From assembly GCA_025786725.1 (NCBI GenBank), contig JAHLTZ010000041.1:116744-180743 (forward strand): DNA of 64,000 bases, in the 5' to 3' direction. Position 1 is the first letter of the stretch; the number at the start of each line of letters is the position of its first letter. The translations under genes were made by a program, and so were the position numbers. This document shows positions 47,950 through 61,262 of the stretch, one piece after another. This stretch comes from Syncephalis fuscata. Taxonomy: Eukaryota; Zoopagomycota; Zoopagomycetes; Zoopagales; Piptocephalidaceae. Under the pieces are notes generated by a model. The model was not told the origin of the DNA. It did no database searches and saw nothing but the letters and a program-made list of their open reading frames with translations.

Positions 47950-50900
47950 ATGACAGAAATCTCACCTCTAAGTCCTCCGATACTGCGAGGTTTGCAGGAC
48001 AAGGTCTACGAGAGACGGAAGGTGGCGGCCATTGAAGTGGAAAAGTGTGTAGGCACCCGCGAGTGTGTATCCAACTATATAGACCGCGACTAATATCTAC
48101 ATGTCTATCGCTCCTTCTACAGGTTAATACGCCAACTCGTTGAAACTAAAGACTATGAACGGATTACGCTTGTCATTCGCTGTCTTACCGATGATTACAC
48201 GCTTAGTCTACTGCCTAATGTGCGAAACGGTGGTGCCATTGGTTTAGCAGCCGTGGCTATTGGTTTAGGCACAGTAAGTAGTTGGACCGTGATTCAATAG
48301 TATAGCCTATAAGTGTTTAATATCAATGTATATAATACGCCAGGATGTCAACAATTACTTGAATGTGCTAATACCACCCATTACGCCACTATTTACCTCT
48401 GAGGATAGTAGTGTTCGATTCTGTGCCTGTGAAGCTATGTACAATATTGCTAATGTGGCCAAGGCAGGCATTCTTCGCTTCTTCACCGAAATATTTGATG
48501 GATTAAGTAAAGTGAGTTCAACACACTAGTTATAATGACAGTCGATTAATATAAATTGACATTACTAGTTGGTGGCTGATCCAGATAAGCAAGTGATCAA
48601 AGGAGCCAGCCATTTAAATATGTTGATTAAGAATATTGTTGCTGAACACACATCAGTACGCATGCCCGCCACTGATGAAGATGAAGATTTACAATTATCA
48701 GCGGCCCAAGAATCATTACAACAACAACAGGGTGGATTGAACTCGACCAGTTTCCTACGACCATTTACTTTAACTAAGTTTATACCGGTACTGGCGGAGC
48801 GTATGCATATCTCTAATGAGCATGTGCGCATGTTTCTTGTGCAATGGCTTACCGTACTTAATTCGGTGCCTGATCTAGAACTGGTGTTCTATTTACCGGC
48901 ATTTCTAAACGAGTTGGTCAAATTCCTTAGTGATCGTAATCAAGAAATACGTACAGCCACTGCACTGCTACTGGCAGAGTTTCTACAAGAGATACGGGAT
49001 ATTGCTATACTACGTAACGAACAACAAGCCAAAGCAAACGAAAGTGTTGTCGATTTGTCGAATTCACTCGATGATGTTGGCCATAGCAGCGGTATGTTGG
49101 GTGACCGTGAAAGTGCACCCATGGCAGGAGCATGGACACCTGGACAAGGCATAGAAATCAACTATACGCAAATTATAAAGATTTTACAGCCACATTTAAT
49201 TTCCACAGGTAATTATTTATTAATAATTATATGGACACCAACACTAATACGATGAATAGATGAAGAAATTCAACTAACAGCTATTCGTTGGTTAAATGAA
49301 TTTATGCATATTGCACAAAGTGTAATTGTGCCATTTACACCAGAACTTTTACGGGCCATTTTACCTAGTCTATCACATCAAAGATCTGATATTAGGTATG
49401 TTTATATGCTTATACGAGTTAATAGAATATTGATGAATTCACTCATCCATAAGAGAAATAGCCACACGGGCCAATCGTAATTTATTTAAACTTATCCAGC
49501 ATATTGATATTCCACAACGTAAGCAATGATATAATTGTATAGTATACCATCTATATTGATATATCAATCGGTATTACTGTTATAATAATGATAATATAGA
49601 GCCACGAGGTGGATCTACTGTTAGTTCTAATGGCACAGCTGGTCCATCAACTACCGCATCTGATGATGGTACAAATCAAGCAAATGACAGTGAAGCCGAT
49701 ACAGGCGATGTATCCCAAGATGTTAATGATCCAAATAATTCTCTATTAGAGCTGAATGATAAGAAACAGGATCCATTTGATTATCATGCAACTGTATCTG
49801 CACTGACCTTTCAGTTTATTAATGAACATGAAACAACTCGTGTTGAAAGTTTGGAATGGCTACTTATGTTACAGCGCAAGGCACCGCATAAGGTAATGAC
49901 AAAGAAGTGGCTATTATCAGCGATTGCTAATTGTATATAACACGTTAATAGATTCTAGCTACAGATGATGGATTATTCCCAGTATTATTGAAAACACTAT
50001 CTGATTCATCGGAAAGAGTAAGTCTAGTTGTATTAGGGCGATGACAGTCATTTATACTACATGATAGGTTATTCAACGGGATCTACAGTTATTGGCACAA
50101 TTCTCTGCCTATTCTGACGATACGTATTTCCGTGAATTTATGGTACATCTACTTCGTCTATTTAGCAGTGATCGACCCATGCTTGAAAATAGAGGCAGTC
50201 TTATTATCCGTCAGTTATGTCTAAGTCTCAATCCAGAACGAATCTATTTGGCATTTGCCGAAACACTAGAGATGGAAGAGGTGAGTAAAACGAGCAAGCA
50301 TTAGAGTGTAGTAAAATAAACCATTGATTGTAGGATCTTGAATTTGCCAGTATTATGGTACAGAATTTGAATATTATTCTTATTACATCGCCAGAAGCGG
50401 CCGAGTTACGTAAACGGCTAAAGAGAATGGAGATTAAGGTAAATATTGATGATGAGTATAGAGTGGCGTGTATTAAATACGCAAATCTATTAGGAAAATC
50501 AAATACTTTTTGTTGCTCTATATCGATCATGGTGCCATAATGCAGTGGCTACATTCTCGCTCTGTTTACTTGCTCAGACTTATGAACATGCAGCAAATAT
50601 GTTACAAATATTGTAAGTTTATTAAATAGCTGATTGATCTGTATTTGACCACTATATATCTATTACATTTGTTAAATAGTGCTGAATTGGATATATCAGT
50701 CAATTTCTTAATCCAATTGGATAAATTGGTTCAATTACTTGAATCACCGGTATTTACATGTAAGCAATACTAGAATCAATTAAATACGACTCTTATATTT
50801 ATTATTTGATTTAGACTTGCGTCTTCAATTGCTTGAATCGGAACGACATCCCTTCTTGTTCAAGTGTCTGTATGGCATTTTAATGTTACTGCCACAGAGT

Positions 50901-51521
50901 AGTGCATTTGCTATTCTACGTAATCGACTCAATAGCGTGGGTCCATTTAATATATCATCTGCTGCAAATAAAAGGTACTGTATCCATGATGGAGTGCCGG
51001 CTATACTTTATTAATACAATTTAATATACAGCCCGACCGATTTAATGAAGCGACAGAAACCATCGAGTGACAGTACACTGCGATTCGGTGAACTATTAAG
51101 TCATTTCCGCACAGTACAGATGAAGCACGAAGAAGCCATGAATCATGGTAAGTAGCCATATCAAATAGAATGATGATCATAGGTGTATTAATTGCATTGA
51201 TACTAATATAATAATAATGCTGATGGTAATGGTGTAGGTACTCATGGTGGCGGTATAAGTGGTAATGGTGTGGGTGGCGGCAGTGGTGGAGCATCGACAA
51301 AGCCACTGCCTTCTTCGCAGAATCGACGTCGAACGAGAGCACCGTCAACATCTCAAGCAAGTCGTACCATTAATATTAGTAATGATTTGGACAGATCACG
51401 TCACATGCAAAGTAGTGGATCGATCGGTGGTGCACGAGGTGCCGGTGCTGCATCGCCTACTGGATCACGGCCAGTTCGACGTATTGGTGGCAGTGCTAGT
51501 GGCAGTACTAGTCGTCGTTAA
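47950..51521 (+). CDS. VAC14: VAC14, scaffold of the Fab1/PIKfyve lipid kinase complex
   Basis: HEAT-repeat scaffold that organises Fab1 and Fig4 on vacuole/endosome membranes to make PI(3,5)P2. The ATG at 47950 gives [97 protein letters not shown]-type repeats and [11 protein letters not shown]. The conserved Fig4-binding C-terminal domain follows ([80 protein letters not shown]). A Gly/Ser/Arg-rich tail ends at TAA 51519-51521. About sixteen exons. An apparent break near 50490 disappears when a 55-nt intron is recognised. Confidence 0.95.
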
Positions 51522-51862
51522 CTAATGCTTCATAACACCAACCATCTTTCTCTGTCTAATTAATAAAGTATTGTTGTGATATTTGTGGTCTTTGTATTAT
51601 TGATCAGAATGATAGTATTAATAAACATTGTCTATACACAATAAAATGTAGTTTACAACTTTTCTATAGTTTATTTAGTTGATCGAACTATTTGATAATA
51701 ATAATACTAATGGCATTGCTGCTAAATAATTACTAAAATGATGTTTAATTAATCCATTTTGTGTAGATATAATAAATGTTGCTACACTTTCCTACTAGCT
51801 ATCATTATAGTGTATTTACTTATACGATAAAATGAAATGTATTAAGAATTGAATGCTGATTC

Positions 51863-53060
51863 TCATTTACAAGGTGCCGGTTCAGCTATAATGCCTTCTT
51901 CAATGCTACGACCACACTCGGGCACCTCGCTATTTGATTCATCAATAGGACGTGTACTAGGCTCAGCCACGTTGTCTTCTTTGTGTTTCAGCTCGTCGAG
52001 ACGTTTAGCAGGAATACGTGGAGAGAATGGCCGATGGCAATTATGGCTGGCCAGACTTGGATAGTATTGACGATAAGCGAAATAGGCCATGCCAAACCCA
52101 ACAATACCGCCTACAAGCACATCTTGCCAATGATGACGATAATCGCAAATACGTGAGATGCCAATGAGTGCTGCACCAATAAGCGGTATCACACAGATAA
52201 GCGGTTTAAAGACAAAGCCACGTTCATCGAAAATGTGCAGTTTGCCGGCCATATAAAGTGAAAGAAAACCAAGACCAGCAAAGCTAGCTATTATATATAT
52301 GTATATATATATAGTATTATTAGTATTTAAAGCATAGCAGATAGTAATGTGTATGCATCTACTTACTCGATGTATGGCCTGACATAAAACTGCGCATTGC
52401 ATCCAATTTAATGCCTTTGTCAGTCCACGTGCAGACATCGATGGTGCTAAGCCAAAGGGCGGATCATCTTTGACATTAGGCTTGCATCGGTCAAGAAAAT
52501 CTGGACGTGGTCTGCCCACTGTAATCTATTCAATCAAAAGCACCACTGATTAGCATAATCGACTATCCAACTATTAAATATCTAATTACCTTGGCCACTT
52601 CAGTGAAGATAGTGGTGAGTGTAAATGTTAATAGCATGCCTATAGTCAAGAGGCATTAGTTCACAGTGTTACCGGTAGCGTTGTACAGTCGTGTGTGCAC
52701 TACTTACCCAAAATGCTCTGATGCATATCAAATAGGCCACGGCGAGTCGATAGGTTGATGCCAACGACGAGTATCAAAGGCACGACAATAGCAATCACCT
52801 GGAGGCACATACATCATTAATGTGGGGTCATTTCACCAGCAAATATGTATACCAATACTTACAATAGCTTCGCCGTAGGTAATCGTTTCACGCACGGCAT
52901 AGGGAAAGCTGATAGTAACGTCGTGAACCGAGAAGTGACGCCTAAATGGCTGGACAAGCTCGAGACAGAGAGTACCGATTAAACAGATCACACAGAGCGA
53001 CCAGTCAATCAAATACGTCGGCCATAACTGGCGGAAACGGTCAGCTTGAAATTTCACCAT
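51863..53060 (-). CDS. PAP2-family lipid phosphate phosphatase
   Basis: Integral membrane phosphatase of the Dpp1/Lpp1 type, acting on phosphatidate, diacylglycerol pyrophosphate and related lipids. The ATG at 53060 starts MVKFQADRFRQLWPTYLIDW. TM segments: SLCVICLIGTLCLELVQPF, AIVIAIVVPLILVVGI and LLTFTLTTIFTEVAKITVG. The catalytic motifs are complete: KITVGRPRP, SFMSGHTS and SRICDYRHHWQDV. A further TM (PLICVIPLIGAALIGI) lies before the third motif and one (LVGGIVGFGMAYFAYRQ) after it; a charged tail follows. TGA at 51863-51865. One frame break near 52453 sits just before the PSGH-type motif; one added base gives a continuous family sequence. Confidence 0.9.
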
Positions 53061-53452
53061 AATAAACTACTATTACTACTGCAACAGCGACGACTAAATG
53101 TAATTCAAATAAAAGGTGTATTTTCTGGTCTGTCGGTGTGTCTCGGCTGTCCTTAGGATATATGCAGAAAAAACGAGAAAACGAACAAAGGTGTTTCATT
53201 CCAGTGTCAAAAAGGAGCGACATTAATAACAACAGCCTCAATAAAAGTCTGGCTACCACTAAAAATAAAAGATGGTCACGCTATTGGTCATGATCCAAAG
53301 GTAACATTACTTAATGTGGATAGTTAATTAACGCTGTTGTCTATAGTCGGATTAGTTAATAAAAGTTTATTACAGCAAACAGCAATCAGCGCTTTCCTCC
53401 TGGACTTGACTGACGCTTCATTAGATTCATCTTCTGTTTAATACGCTTCAAT

Positions 53453-53840
53453 GGGTCCTTGTTCTAAATGTTTTATGAGTATCAGCCATTTGGCTAGTGT
53501 TCATTGTCTTATAATCAACGCACCTTGGCGTTTGCTGATGCCAAGTGTACATTTTGGTCGGGTAGAGGCATCACCTCAAAGGTTGGCAAATACGTGGAGG
53601 GAATGTGGGCCCGAGCCGAGGCCACAGCACTGCCCCGTGACGACGTGTCTACTGCATCAGCTTGTCTACTCACAATAAGCATTAGTATGGCACATGTTTG
53701 GCTATTTGCCTTTTATATCCTTTGCTTACCGTCGCTGACTACCGGCATTATTGGACGAAAATAGAAAAGAGGATGTGGAAGATGCTTTATTGCCACCAGA
53801 CGATCCAGATGATCTTGGTCGAGGACTATATGACCCATAG
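53453..53840 (+). CDS. Small membrane protein, unassigned, boundaries uncertain
   Basis: A coding frame runs through SYNQRTLAFADAKCTFWSGR, GITSKVGKYVEGMWARAEAT and a hydrophobic segment (CLLTISISMAHVWLFAFYIL).  A different frame then gives an acidic end (LLPPDDPDDLGRGLYDP) with TAG at 53838-53840. The first ATG (53453) is in another frame; an acceptor at 53497 (ttggctag) suggests an unrecognised upstream exon or intron, and the switch near 53750 suggests a further frame problem. One clear transmembrane helix. I cannot name the family. It is convergent with IWS1. Confidence 0.5.
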
Positions 53841-53885
53841 TATCAATGTTACTTGTCTATAATCAACTATTAGTAGTATTGCAAC

Positions 53886-55407
53886 TTACGACATAGCTCG
53901 TTCATCCATTGAAGTAGTCGGTAATCGTTTTGTGCGATAATCGTCGCTTAATCCTAAAATAGGACGACTCCATTTATCTATTATATCGTATTATTGTTAT
54001 TATTGTTATCAATTACAAAACAATCATTATCATCAACCTACTAATAAGTCGGTCAGCCAGTCGTTGAATGGGTGCTTGAACCTTTTTGTTTTTTACGTAA
54101 AACAAAGTAACACGACCAACACCTGATTCTCTTAAATGATCAGTACTAATCGGTAACTAAATACAATAAATACGATTAACATAACGGAATAAATGGCAAT
54201 AAATCCATTATGTTACTTACATCATCGAGGATCTTAAACATCGCTTCTTGAATGTCTAATGGTGGCAAGGATCGATCGGCAAATGGCTCAAGCCACACAC
54301 GAATAGCCTCAAGAATATTGGCATCCATAAATGCATCATGCATATCAACTCTATAAACACATTATTAATACGTGATTATTGTCAATCTACAATCGGCATA
54401 ATTACTTGTTCATAGACAGCACTACTTGTTCCAAAAGCATAAGTTTGGCAAAGCCTGGCTGTTCATTGGCATGACTGTCCAAATCTTGTAGTGCTGCCTT
54501 TTGCATTGCTCGTTTCAATGCACTTGCTTGATCATCCATACGAGTGACCTCATCCTATACAGTAGCATATTGTTTAGTGTACCATCTAATCTATTGTTTA
54601 TATTTACCAAGTCTCCATCCTTTCGTCGCCGCTTTGAACGGGAAGTGGATCCTTTAATATCCTTCATAACAGAATCCATAAAATCTTTAGCAGCACTGCT
54701 TTTTGCTTTACAAGTATTAATATTAATATTAATATACATGTTAGATATAAATGCCATTTCAATGCTTACATTTGCCTCCTTGATAATCTTTATTATGTCC
54801 GACCTTCTTTATACATGAATTATACACTGCCGTTCAATTGATACTAACAAATAACTTACTCTTCATTATCTTGTCGTTGTTGTCCATCTGTTGTTGTATA
54901 CTCTCTACCTTCACCGTCGATCCGATCTTGTCCCTCTTCATTATCGAGTACATCGAGTGCATGGTGGTCGCGTTTCTTAAATCGTGGCAGTGTAAACTCA
55001 TAAGCCGGTGCTGCCGATCCACTTTTGCTCCCATCAACGTTGGCAGAAGTAGGGGCATTTGCCGCGTGTTTCTGTCCTCCCTCTAATTCATATCACGCTC
55101 TATTAAGTACTTATACGCTATACTGCCCTGTAGTTTTATTTACCATCATCGGAATCGGGTAGTTCTTCTAGATCTGAGAATTCATCATCTAATCCTTCAG
55201 CACCAAAAATATCCTCTACAGCGATCTATCAAGATGCGATGAATATACAAAAGAAGCGGTCAAGCCTAGTCATCGCTTTAGTTTACCTGGTTTGCTGGGT
55301 CATCTTGTGCCAATTCTCCATTGTTCTAACAGCAATGTTTACTATTGCTTATTACAGTCATTCTACGCATGACTACCTACCTTGTTTGTTTCTAGCTGTT
55401 CCGACAT
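53886..55407 (-). CDS. IWS1: IWS1/Spn1 transcription elongation factor
   Basis: Spt6-binding elongation factor with a TFIIS N-terminal (LW) domain. The ATG at 55407 gives MSEQLETNKNNGELAQDDPA, then acidic, disordered exons (VEDIFGAEGLDDEFSDLEEL; KRDHHALDVLDNEEG) and AKDFMDSVMKDIKGS. The folded domain follows: MDDQASALKRAMQKAALQDL, PGFAKLMLLEQVVLSMNK, ILEAIRVWLEPFADRSLPPL, LPISTDHLRESGVGRVTLFY, DKWSRPILGLSDDYR. It ends SMDERAMS with TAA at 53886-53888, although a donor overlaps that stop (tcgtaagttg), leaving room for a further exon. Eight to nine exons, no breaks. The domain is complete and matches yeast and human proteins closely. Confidence 0.92.
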
Positions 55408-55703
55408 AGCGTATTATTCTTGTGGCTATCAGCAAGGATATGTTTACTGTAATCGATTATCGGTTATGCTAGCGGGAAAAGGTGTGAAACATAGATAAAT
55501 AGTCAAATAATCGTACTTGTTGCACTGCAATATAACAATGACGAGTAATTAATTAGGTGCAAATGTGATCATTAGTAAATTCAATATTTATATTAAAAGT
55601 GTTGCAAATAGCTAATACTTAATATTTTATTGCACAATGTCATAAACAAAAGAAAAATAAACACGCAGTTATCAAAAGAGTAAAATATCCCTTAGTACAA
55701 AAT

Positions 55704-58700
55704 CTATCGTGTACCAGGTGTGATACGTGCTTGAATAGAAAATACATCGGGTACGCCCATCTCTGGAGTAGAGATCTATAGTGACAAATAAACTGTTACT
55801 AAATACACATTATTAATACAAGTACCGTAATACTTACCTCTTCTAGTTTTTTAGATTGCTCTTTTGCTTTATCGTCATCACTTGCTGCTGCTTCTACCTC
55901 TTCGGTAGGAGCTTTGGCACAACGATAAAAGCCACATTTCTAATTATACAAATAAATAAATTATATTAGCGCTATTATCTCTAGTATTCATATAGCTTAC
56001 CTCAGACCATGCATCTAAACAGATCCAACAGAAACGATAGCCGCAATAGAGACAATCAACACGATTGCAGCCATCATCGCGATCGATAAGTACACAGCAG
56101 TTTGGACAAGGTTTGCTATTATCCAGTTTCCATTGTAGATCATTCTTCATCTCATCCATACTGCGTGTACCTCGTTCAAGCATCTGTCTCAAGTATTGCT
56201 GACACGTAGTGCCGCGGTGATGTGTTTGTTCACCACACTGCATACAGATATCGCGAGTGCACTTTTGACTATTGCGCAATAAAAAATCAATAAAGATGAA
56301 TGGTTACAAGTTGTACGTACCAGCGTGTTTTAGGAAACTGGGCCACTACTTTAAATTGCAATTCGCGCCAAATAGCCGGTTCTGTTCTAGTTGACAGAGT
56401 GCCACAATAAGGGCATTGGCTTCAATGTCACGCGCCGATAAAGCACGTGTAGTTAGTCGTCGTCGTTTTCGTGGTGTCATTGAAGGTGAAAATGAAAAAG
56501 ACGAATTGTATGCTGTGGGTAATCCAGAAGGCGTTATATTGTTTTGTGGCTGTTTACCTTCACGGATTGCTTGTTGATTTGATGTTGAGCGTGGTAAAGT
56601 AAATTCTTTAAGCGTAAATGTATCCATAAAGCTAAAAGAGCTAATATAAGTATTTGACATACCATCTATACCTATACTAACCTTCTACGAACAGTCTCTG
56701 CGACATACGAAAATATATGTTCAATATTAATTTCTTCGTTATCGTTATACTCTTCAATAGCTTTAGCAAATCGTGCCAATGTATCCTTGGCCAGATCATC
56801 AAGTTCTCTTTGGTCGCTTTGATCAAAAAGATACACTTCTAGCTGTTTATGCAAATCATTTAATGCTCTAATAGTAACGATTAGTCACAGTACTATATAT
56901 TTATACATATATTACTAAATACTTACTTGACACGTTCTTCTAGATCCATATCAGTATCTGGGGGCTGGATAGCACTAATCTCCTCGCTACAATCGCCACA
57001 GTGCCGAGAGAATGGACGGTAAGGCTGGTTATACTCGTCATATCGGCTGACTACTTCCTCTGTAGCATACTGTAAAGAGTTAATAAACACTACTTATATA
57101 CATAATGTGTATTATTATATATCTTACCTGTTTCCATTCTTCTTGAGCTACTTCGTTCATACATACTGGACATTTAACTTCGGTAACTGAAAGGCCCCAT
57201 GAATTATTAACGACTTCTGCAATGTAGCGTTGGAAACACTCAAAACAGAACTGATCGCGGCATGGCTGCAGGCAAAACTCTAGCTTTTTATCAAAGCAAA
57301 TAGAGCAGCGTTCTTGCCAGTATTCCATAGTATCGGGATCAGGCGCTTCTTCCTCTTCTTCCTCTTCCTCTTCAGCCACAACGTCGTTATTATCATTCTC
57401 GTTGGCTGGCGGTGAAACGTTTTCAATGGCCACTGGATGAATGGATTCGGTCTCTAATGGTGCGGCATGATTAGCTTCTAATACTTCTGCCATGTCTTCT
57501 GCTCTTTTGGGCAATCGACCCGCCGTCGTGTCCGTACCAGCCGCGAGCGACGCCGTATCGGTTTGGTTGACAGTGGGAGGCAGAGCTATGTGATAAAGTT
57601 GTCGTAACAACCAAAAGGTAGAACGGAAAGAAAATAAAATCAGAAAGAAGCCTGGAAAACAGCACCAAAGAAAAGTGCGAAAAAGTAAATCACGTCGATT
57701 TAAGTGCCGTTGTACTGCCACGGGCAGTAGCTTTGATGCAAAGGAAAAAGGAGAAAATACGTTCATAAAATAAAAGTCCCAAATAGCACTGGCCTCTGAA
57801 TTGATGCCGACAGGATTATAGCGCTCACCGTTAACTTCTGGATCTTTTGAGTTCTCGTTTATCGGCACTGACTCTTGTTCAGCTGTTTCGGCAGCTGGCT
57901 CTTGTTCAGTTGTTTCGGCAGTTGACTCTTTATTAGTTAAAGTGGTGTCGATGGTTTGATTAGCAGATTCAGTACTATCAGCTGTTGAATTGTTTTCAGA
58001 TAGCGTAGTAATAGATGTTGTGACTTCTGATTCAGTTGCTTTTAATAAACTAGTTTGGTCTTCACTTGAATCGGACTCCACTGCTTGTGGGGTAGTAGAT
58101 GCAGTCACAGTCGGTGCTACAAAAGGTACTACTTCGCTGTTTGAACTATTAGTCAACGAAGGGAAAGCGTCTGGAAGTACAGTGCGAAGGGCAGCTAATG
58201 ATGTAGCAACCGAGTTGATGGCCTGTTCTACAGTAGCCTTTGAAGTGTCTTCATTCAGGGGGTGTTGGCCTGCAGCAGTTGTTGCTTCCGTAACTGGCGA
58301 TGCTGTTGGTGGCACCTCAGTCACAGCAGGTGTATTTTGCTCAGTTGCCGAGCTATGTACAAGTACTGCTTTTGCTTCAGCCTCTGCTTTTGCTAAAGCT
58401 TCAGTACGTGCAGCTATACTAGCTTGGAAGGCTACAAAATTTTGAGCAGCTGCAGCAATTGCCGAATGAACCGTAGCCAATTGTGCACGCGAAGGACGGA
58501 ATTTAGACGATAAAGGTGACCGATAGACAGGAGTAGCTATAGGCCGCGAGGCAGTAGGCTCAGCTGTCGGTGCTATAGAAGAGGATAAAGAAGTACAGTT
58601 GGTAGAGGGTGAAGATGAGTTAGTCGATACAGAAGATAAAGTAATGACAGGAGGAATTGCTGTGAAAGAGAATGAAAACTGGTCCAGAAAGGGAGATGGA

Positions 58701-59161
58701 AAGTCAGGTGTGACGGTCAAAGTAGGCGGTGATGCTATCTCTGTTAATGTCGTATTTACTGCTACGGTCGTTGTCATTATCGATACTGGTGCTGTTGTTA
58801 CTGTTGTGGCCTCTATCATTTGTTCTGGTAACATAGACGTGGGATCAATAACGACGATATTGGTTTCCTCATGACAGTTTTTAAGGGATCCCGACTTGAT
58901 ATTCAAAAACGTCGATTCGTTAACACGCATCACTGCACGCTCATCCATATCATCTTCTAAATCGCTATTATCATTGCTACTGCTACTGCTGCTGCTCATA
59001 GTAGTATTATTATCATTACTAGGAGACAACGACGACAGGTCAGAAGAAGATAATAGAACCGTCGATTGTATTAAATCAGGTGCCATAATACTCGACAGTG
59101 CATCAGTATTGGCGGACAATACGTTTACTGACGTCTGTTCCTCAGCTTCTGTCATTGGCAA
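55704..59161 (-). CDS. Membrane-anchored RBR (RING-between-RING) ubiquitin ligase
   Basis: The ATG at 59161 opens a first exon of about 690 codons. It starts with about 480 residues rich in Ser, Thr, Ala and acidic residues. A strongly hydrophobic segment follows (LLFRTFLWCCFPGFFLILFS, about residue 520). RING1 is CSICFDKK...PCRDQFCFECF...VKCPVC. Later exons carry a helical spacer (ELDDLAKDTLARFAKAIEEY), a Ser-rich insert, an IBR-like CTRDICMQCGEQTHHRGTTC, and RING2 CPNCCVLIDRDDGCNRVDCL with YCGYRFCWICL. The RING2 catalytic Cys should be the one in DGCNRVDC. TAG at 55704-55706. RBR ligases form a thioester with ubiquitin before transfer. The membrane anchor ahead of RING1 and the long mucin-like N-terminus are unusual. 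Confidence 0.88.
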
Positions 59162-60870
59162 TGTTTAATGTTTACCTGGATTGTAAGGTACTACTAAAAA
59201 CTCAATAAAATAATGATACAGCTGGATGTGCGTATATAGGTTATAGTATGTGTATGTGTGTATTTGAGTGAGTGAGTGAGTGAGCGTCAATAAAAGGAAC
59301 AGACAGACACAGATAATTCAAATAGCATTAAAATATGGCTATTTACATGTTTTATTTGGGCAGTTCAAAGGCTGCAACAATTATGTGTACACGATGACTC
59401 GGCATTAACAACTAGTACATATTCTACTGTGTAATAAAGCGTAAATAATTATGTCACTGAGTACAACGCTCCATCACATTGAGTCATCAGCACCATCAGA
59501 TCTTAATCTGTTTTAGTGAATCAAACTGGATTGAAATCCATGAATACTCCAATGGTTTGCGATGAGCATGCTAAACAGCCCAATTTGGTCACAGTGTCAT
59601 GCAGAAAAGATTTTCTTTGCTAGCGTTGACTGTTTTAGTAAATATAAACAACTATTGGTGTGAACTGGTGTCATGGTAAATACATTTTATACTGTTCTAA
59701 AAATACCGGATAGCATGAAAATAAATGGCTACGGCCTTAGTTGTGGATATTCAAGTTGAATGATTATTTATAGTGGCAGATTGGTAGTACAATTGAGTAG
59801 CAGATGTCAGTGGATTGAAAAGCGGCCCTATACAATTATCCGCTTGATGCACGGGGTTCTTCATACAATGTCTTGGCAATAACAGCTTTAAAAACAATCA
59901 AAACGTTAATATCTACTATTTAATATATTCTTTTTTGCTATACGAATAATTGCGCACGTTATATGTTTTATTAAATGTAGTTATTTGATTCGCAAATTAA
60001 ATTAAACATTTAATAACATTCGGATTCGAATTTATTAGCTTAAGACAACGGTACGTAGGACCTAAACGCGCATTTGCAGCATTTGCCTGCCGCCCCTTAA
60101 ACATTTAATAACATTTAATCTATTGAGCATGATGACGAGTGATAATGACATTAAAGTTTAAAATACTCATCATTATAGAGTCATTATCCAGTTTGCATAT
60201 GTTTTCTATTCACTTATATCATTGCCATTTTATTCCATATTAGCTACATTTCGTTTATTATATATTTTAATATACTTTATTCAGTCCTCTCATCATATTA
60301 TATGCCTTATAGCTTTAACATTATTTTTTATGTTTTTCTATTGTATATTTATTCTATTCAATATAATTCTATTATATAATGGCAATGCACTATTCAAAAT
60401 CGCTGTTTTTGCTACTAGCTTTATTATCAACAGGCTTTGACTGATCAATATACCTCAATGGGCAAAACAAATAATATAAAACAAATAATACAAGTATGTT
60501 GCTACGATCCCGATATTATAAGTATATTGGCATAATATTATGAACAGGAAATGGTATTAAGTGTTAAATGACTTTTAAATTATATTTATTATCTTGTTGA
60601 TAAACATGTTCTAGATTAATGCGTGTTTTTGATGTCATATGACTTTTTAATATACTAACTATTATGCTGACAACTCGTTCTATGATAATAAGTAGTTTTA
60701 GTGTCAAGTGACATATTGTTTTAGTTTATTCATATTAACAATATAACATACAATCTACGTCACTACATTTCCCTTTCCTTGCTTTGTACTTGACAGTATA
60801 TATACATTGCATATGCTTGCACATTGCATACATGCCATCTAGATAGTGGCAGTAGTTGACTACTAGTTAA
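59162..60870. other. Intergenic, gene-poor
   Basis: 1.7 kb with a GAGT microsatellite (59266-59286), AT-rich DNA and the second copy of the dispersed repeat (60117-60440). The final 100 bases include TATATATACATTGC (near 60799) upstream of a possible small secreted ORF. No other gene seen. Confidence 0.5.
60117..60440. repeat. Dispersed repeat, copy 2
   Basis: Matches 29395-29620 in order and orientation: ctattgagcatga, gtttaaaatactcatcat, then ctattcaaaatcgctgtttttgc and a tail ending tttgac. The spacing between blocks differs by about 100 bp, so the copies have diverged by indels. Confidence 0.6.
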
Positions 60871-61262
60871 ATGCAAACACTATTTACATTACTCTCTTGT
60901 ATTGCTCTTTTCAATCTTGCCTTATTTGCTAATTACCTTCTTTATTCCAATCATTGGTGCTGGCAGCTTTATTAACACAGTAAGTGCATTTATGGCTTAT
61001 TTGTATGCTATGTTAAGTGTATACTTTGTTTTTGCTATTGAATGCAATTGCAAGCCATTTGGCAATAGCTTTGCTACCTCAACAATGGTAGTGCGACCTA
61101 TTACTGTTGAGACGGTACAGGCTGTTGTCAGCACGATCCGCAGTGGCAATCTATGGCAACCAAAGCATACAGTAACTTTGGCAGCATATAAATATCACTG
61201 CCATCATTTACAGCTGTGCTGGCTACATGCACTGTTACCTCTTTGCTGTTTATTTTTTTGAT
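60871..61262 (+). CDS. Possible small secreted protein, frame interrupted
   Basis: The ATG at 60871 opens a good signal peptide (MQTLFTLLSCIALFNLALFA) after a TATA-like promoter. The frame then shifts to one reading FFIPIIGAGSFINT. A donor (gtaagtgc at 60980) may lead to an exon encoding FGNSFATSTMVVRPITVETV and VSTIRSGNLWQPKHTVTLAA. The run of plausible peptide in shifting frames suggests either a real gene with missing bases or a decayed one. No family recognised. Low confidence. Confidence 0.35.

Noticed and set aside
50228-50540. Frame break in VAC14
   Set aside because: A 55-nt intron from the donor after MEIK to ctattag joins directly to [13 protein letters not shown] in phase.
58599-59168. 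Plus-strand Val/Ser-rich ORFs
   Set aside because: Antisense shadows of the Thr/Ser-rich first exon of the RBR ligase.
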